64,000 bases of DNA from Ferruginibacter paludis (GTDB lineage Bacteria; Bacteroidota; Bacteroidia; Chitinophagales; Chitinophagaceae), in NCBI RefSeq assembly GCF_030409685.1, contig NZ_JAUFQJ010000015.1, positions 124,001 through 188,000 of the forward strand, in the 5' to 3' direction. Below the pieces are notes generated by a model, which was not told where the DNA came from, made no database searches, and saw only the letters and a list, made by a program, of their open reading frames with translations. The position numbers and the translations under genes are program-made. Positions 62,520 to 64,000 of the stretch are shown here, piece by piece. Each line of letters starts with the position of its first letter. Positions within the stretch are counted from its first letter, which is position 1.

Positions 62520-64000
62520 TTATAATAAGGATTTTACCTTTTCAATAATGGTTTTAAAATTACTTACATCCTGTCCGCCTGCAGTGCCCAGGTTTTTTTG
62601 TCCGCCCCCGCCCCCTTTTATTAAACCGGCAACCTGCTCTTTGATGATCCTGGTGGCATCCAGGTTTTTTGCTGCTACCACCGTATCTGCGATACCAATG
62701 GCCACAAATGCTTTACCGTCTATGTTGCTGCAAAGCACTATCACGCTGTCGTGTAAGTGGCTTTTAAGATCAGTACATAATTTTTTAAGCGCATCTGCAT
62801 TGCTGACTTCTATGATGGCGCCAACAAAAGTTACGTTGTTGATGATTTCATCCTGCTGTAATAATTCATTGCGGATACCTACCAGTTGCCTTGCTTCCAA
62901 CCCTTCAATGCGTTTGGACAACAGGCTGTTTTCCGATTGCAGGTATTGAATGGATTTCGGAATATCTTTTGAGTTTTTCAGCAGCCCACGAATTTCATCC
63001 AGTGCAACAAATTGTTCATTTATGTAAGATTCTGCTGCTGCACCACAAACGGCTTCAATTCTTCTTACACCAGCTGCCACAGCACTTTCATGCTGTATTT
63101 TAAATATACCGAGCTCGCCCGTACTTCCCACATGCGTACCGCCGCAAAGTTCAATACTATACCCCGGGTCCATAATCACTACCCGCACAATATCACCATA
63201 TTTTTCTCCAAACAACGCCATCGCACCCAGCGCTACGGCTTCATCCTTGTGCATGGATTTTATCACCACCGGAATGTTTTCCCTGATTTTTTCATTTACC
63301 ATTTTTTCTACCGCAGCAATTTCTTCGTTGGTTACTTTGGCAAAATGGCTAAAGTCAAAACGCAGGTAATCATTGTTTACCAAACTTCCTTTTTGTGCTA
63401 CATGCTTGCCCAGCACCGTACGTAAAGCCGCATGCATTAAATGGGTAACGCTGTGATGCACTGCGATGGCTTTTCTCCTGGCTGTATCTACTTTTGCAGT
63501 AACAGCTGTTTCAATTGCAGCAGGTAGCTTATCTGTAAAATGAATGATCAAATCATTTTCTTTTTTAGTGTTGGTTACTTCGATGGCTTCATCACCAAAT
63601 TGTAAAACACCTGTATCGCCCACCTGTCCGCCACTTTCAGCATAAAAGGGTGTGGTATCCAATACCAGCTGATATTGTTCCTTTCCTTTGGCTGTTACTT
63701 TTCTATACTTGATTATGTTGCTCTTTGTTTCCAGCGAATCGTAGCCAACAAATTTGTTGCTGACATCATCAATCAGCGTTATCCAGTCTTCTGTTTCTAA
63801 AGAAGTGGCTGCACGGCTTCGGTTTTTTTGTTGCTGCATTTCGGTTTTAAAACCAGCCTCATCTACTGTTAAATTATTTTCTGCTGCAATCAGAATAGTA
63901 AGATCAATCGGAAAACCGAAAGTATCCAACAGTTCGAAAGCGGTAGCGCCGTTGATCGTTTTCGTTTGCTGTGACTGTGCCATCGCTTCCTCGATCTTCC
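62520..64000 (-). CDS. alaS: Alanine-tRNA ligase, C-terminal part (5' end outside window)
   Basis: About 493 codons are visible; the frame continues off the right edge (KIEEAMAQSQQ precedes an internal ATG at 63983). The tail of the tRNA-recognition part (GATAFELLDTFGFPIDLT), the editing domain (HHSVTHLMHAAL zinc histidines; CGGTH) and the C-Ala/DHHA1 domain (LIKGGGGGQKNLGTAGGQD) are intact. It charges tRNA-Ala and hydrolyses mischarged Ser/Gly. The catalytic domain lies outside the window. Confidence 0.97.
   Translation of the reverse strand, partial: KIEEAMAQSQQTKTINGATAFELLDTFGFPIDLTILIAAENNLTVDEAGFKTEMQQQKNRSRAATSLETEDWITLIDDVSNKFVGYDSLETKSNIIKYRKVTAKGKEQYQLVLDTTPFYAESGGQVGDTGVLQFGDEAIEVTNTKKENDLIIHFTDKLPAAIETAVTAKVDTARRKAIAVHHSVTHLMHAALRTVLGKHVAQKGSLVNNDYLRFDFSHFAKVTNEEIAAVEKMVNEKIRENIPVVIKSMHKDEAVALGAMALFGEKYGDIVRVVIMDPGYSIELCGGTHVGSTGELGIFKIQHESAVAAGVRRIEAVCGAAAESYINEQFVALDEIRGLLKNSKDIPKSIQYLQSENSLLSKRIEGLEARQLVGIRNELLQQDEIINNVTFVGAIIEVSNADALKKLCTDLKSHLHDSVIVLCSNIDGKAFVAIGIADTVVAAKNLDATRIIKEQVAGLIKGGGGGQKNLGTAGGQDVSNFKTIIEKVKSLL

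Noticed and set aside
1..64000. CRISPR array or insertion sequence
   Set aside because: No regularly spaced direct repeats and no transposase-like gene seen on either strand.

Overview
The window is a chromosomal piece of a Bacteroidota genome, most likely family Chitinophagaceae (inference). It is AT-rich. Promoter-like sites follow the Bacteroidota pattern (TTG, about 19-20 bases, then TAnnTTTG). Secreted proteins carry type IX secretion (T9SS) C-termini, and there is a large CarboxypepD_reg/beta-barrel outer-membrane protein. A DUF5606 protein is also typical of the phylum. I see no rRNA, no CRISPR array, no transposase and no prophage. Both ends are cut: a radical SAM gene at the left and alaS at the right.

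Layout. 1-5 kb: cell-wall hydrolases (SLT transglycosylase, GH25 muramidase), then a metal block (MerC-like, SCO1-like, Fur-family regulator) with a candidate Fur/Zur-type operator. 5-19 kb: M3 peptidase, DUF5606 protein, outer-membrane barrel, an ECF sigma operon with an anti-sigma candidate and two Spy/CpxP-like proteins, DsbA-like protein, purU, polA, esterase, orphan ParA. 19-25 kb: an accessory cluster with a T9SS protein, a twin-arginine protein, a phage-tail-collar protein, an LRR protein, a sulfotransferase, an APS kinase, an HEAAH putative metalloprotein and an Asp/Asn beta-hydroxylase. 25-40 kb: mostly housekeeping genes (uvrB, typA, Lrp, DppC-like permease, GT2, MarR, acyl-CoA dehydrogenase, amidase, 2-oxoacid:ferredoxin oxidoreductase beta subunit, asd). 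40-57 kb: large secreted proteins, then a block of two PSD1 (DUF1549/DUF1553) cytochrome-like paralogs, GH16, DUF1501, a TIM-barrel protein and a DUF2231/cytochrome/LRR fusion. 57-64 kb: TlpA-like protein, gatB, PDZ protein, bestrophin, GNAT, alaS.

The strongest non-coding signals are these. (1) A 172-nt tRNA-like RNA at 30056-30227 (minus) has complete acceptor, D, anticodon and T arms but a 100-nt structured variable region; it has its own -7 box and terminator. (2) A classical attenuator precedes asd: an 18-residue Thr/Lys-rich leader peptide, a terminator, and a competing antiterminator. (3) A 24-bp perfect palindrome covers the start codon of the MarR gene. (4) TTGCAA half-sites fill the spacer of the merC promoter. 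(5) A 24-32 bp dispersed intergenic repeat occurs in four copies.

How genes may work together (inference): the APS kinase could make PAPS for the adjacent sulfotransferase, and with the beta-hydroxylase these could modify a protein or glycan linked to the tail-collar/T9SS genes. The PSD1/DUF1501 block looks like an exported redox or carbohydrate module of unknown substrate.
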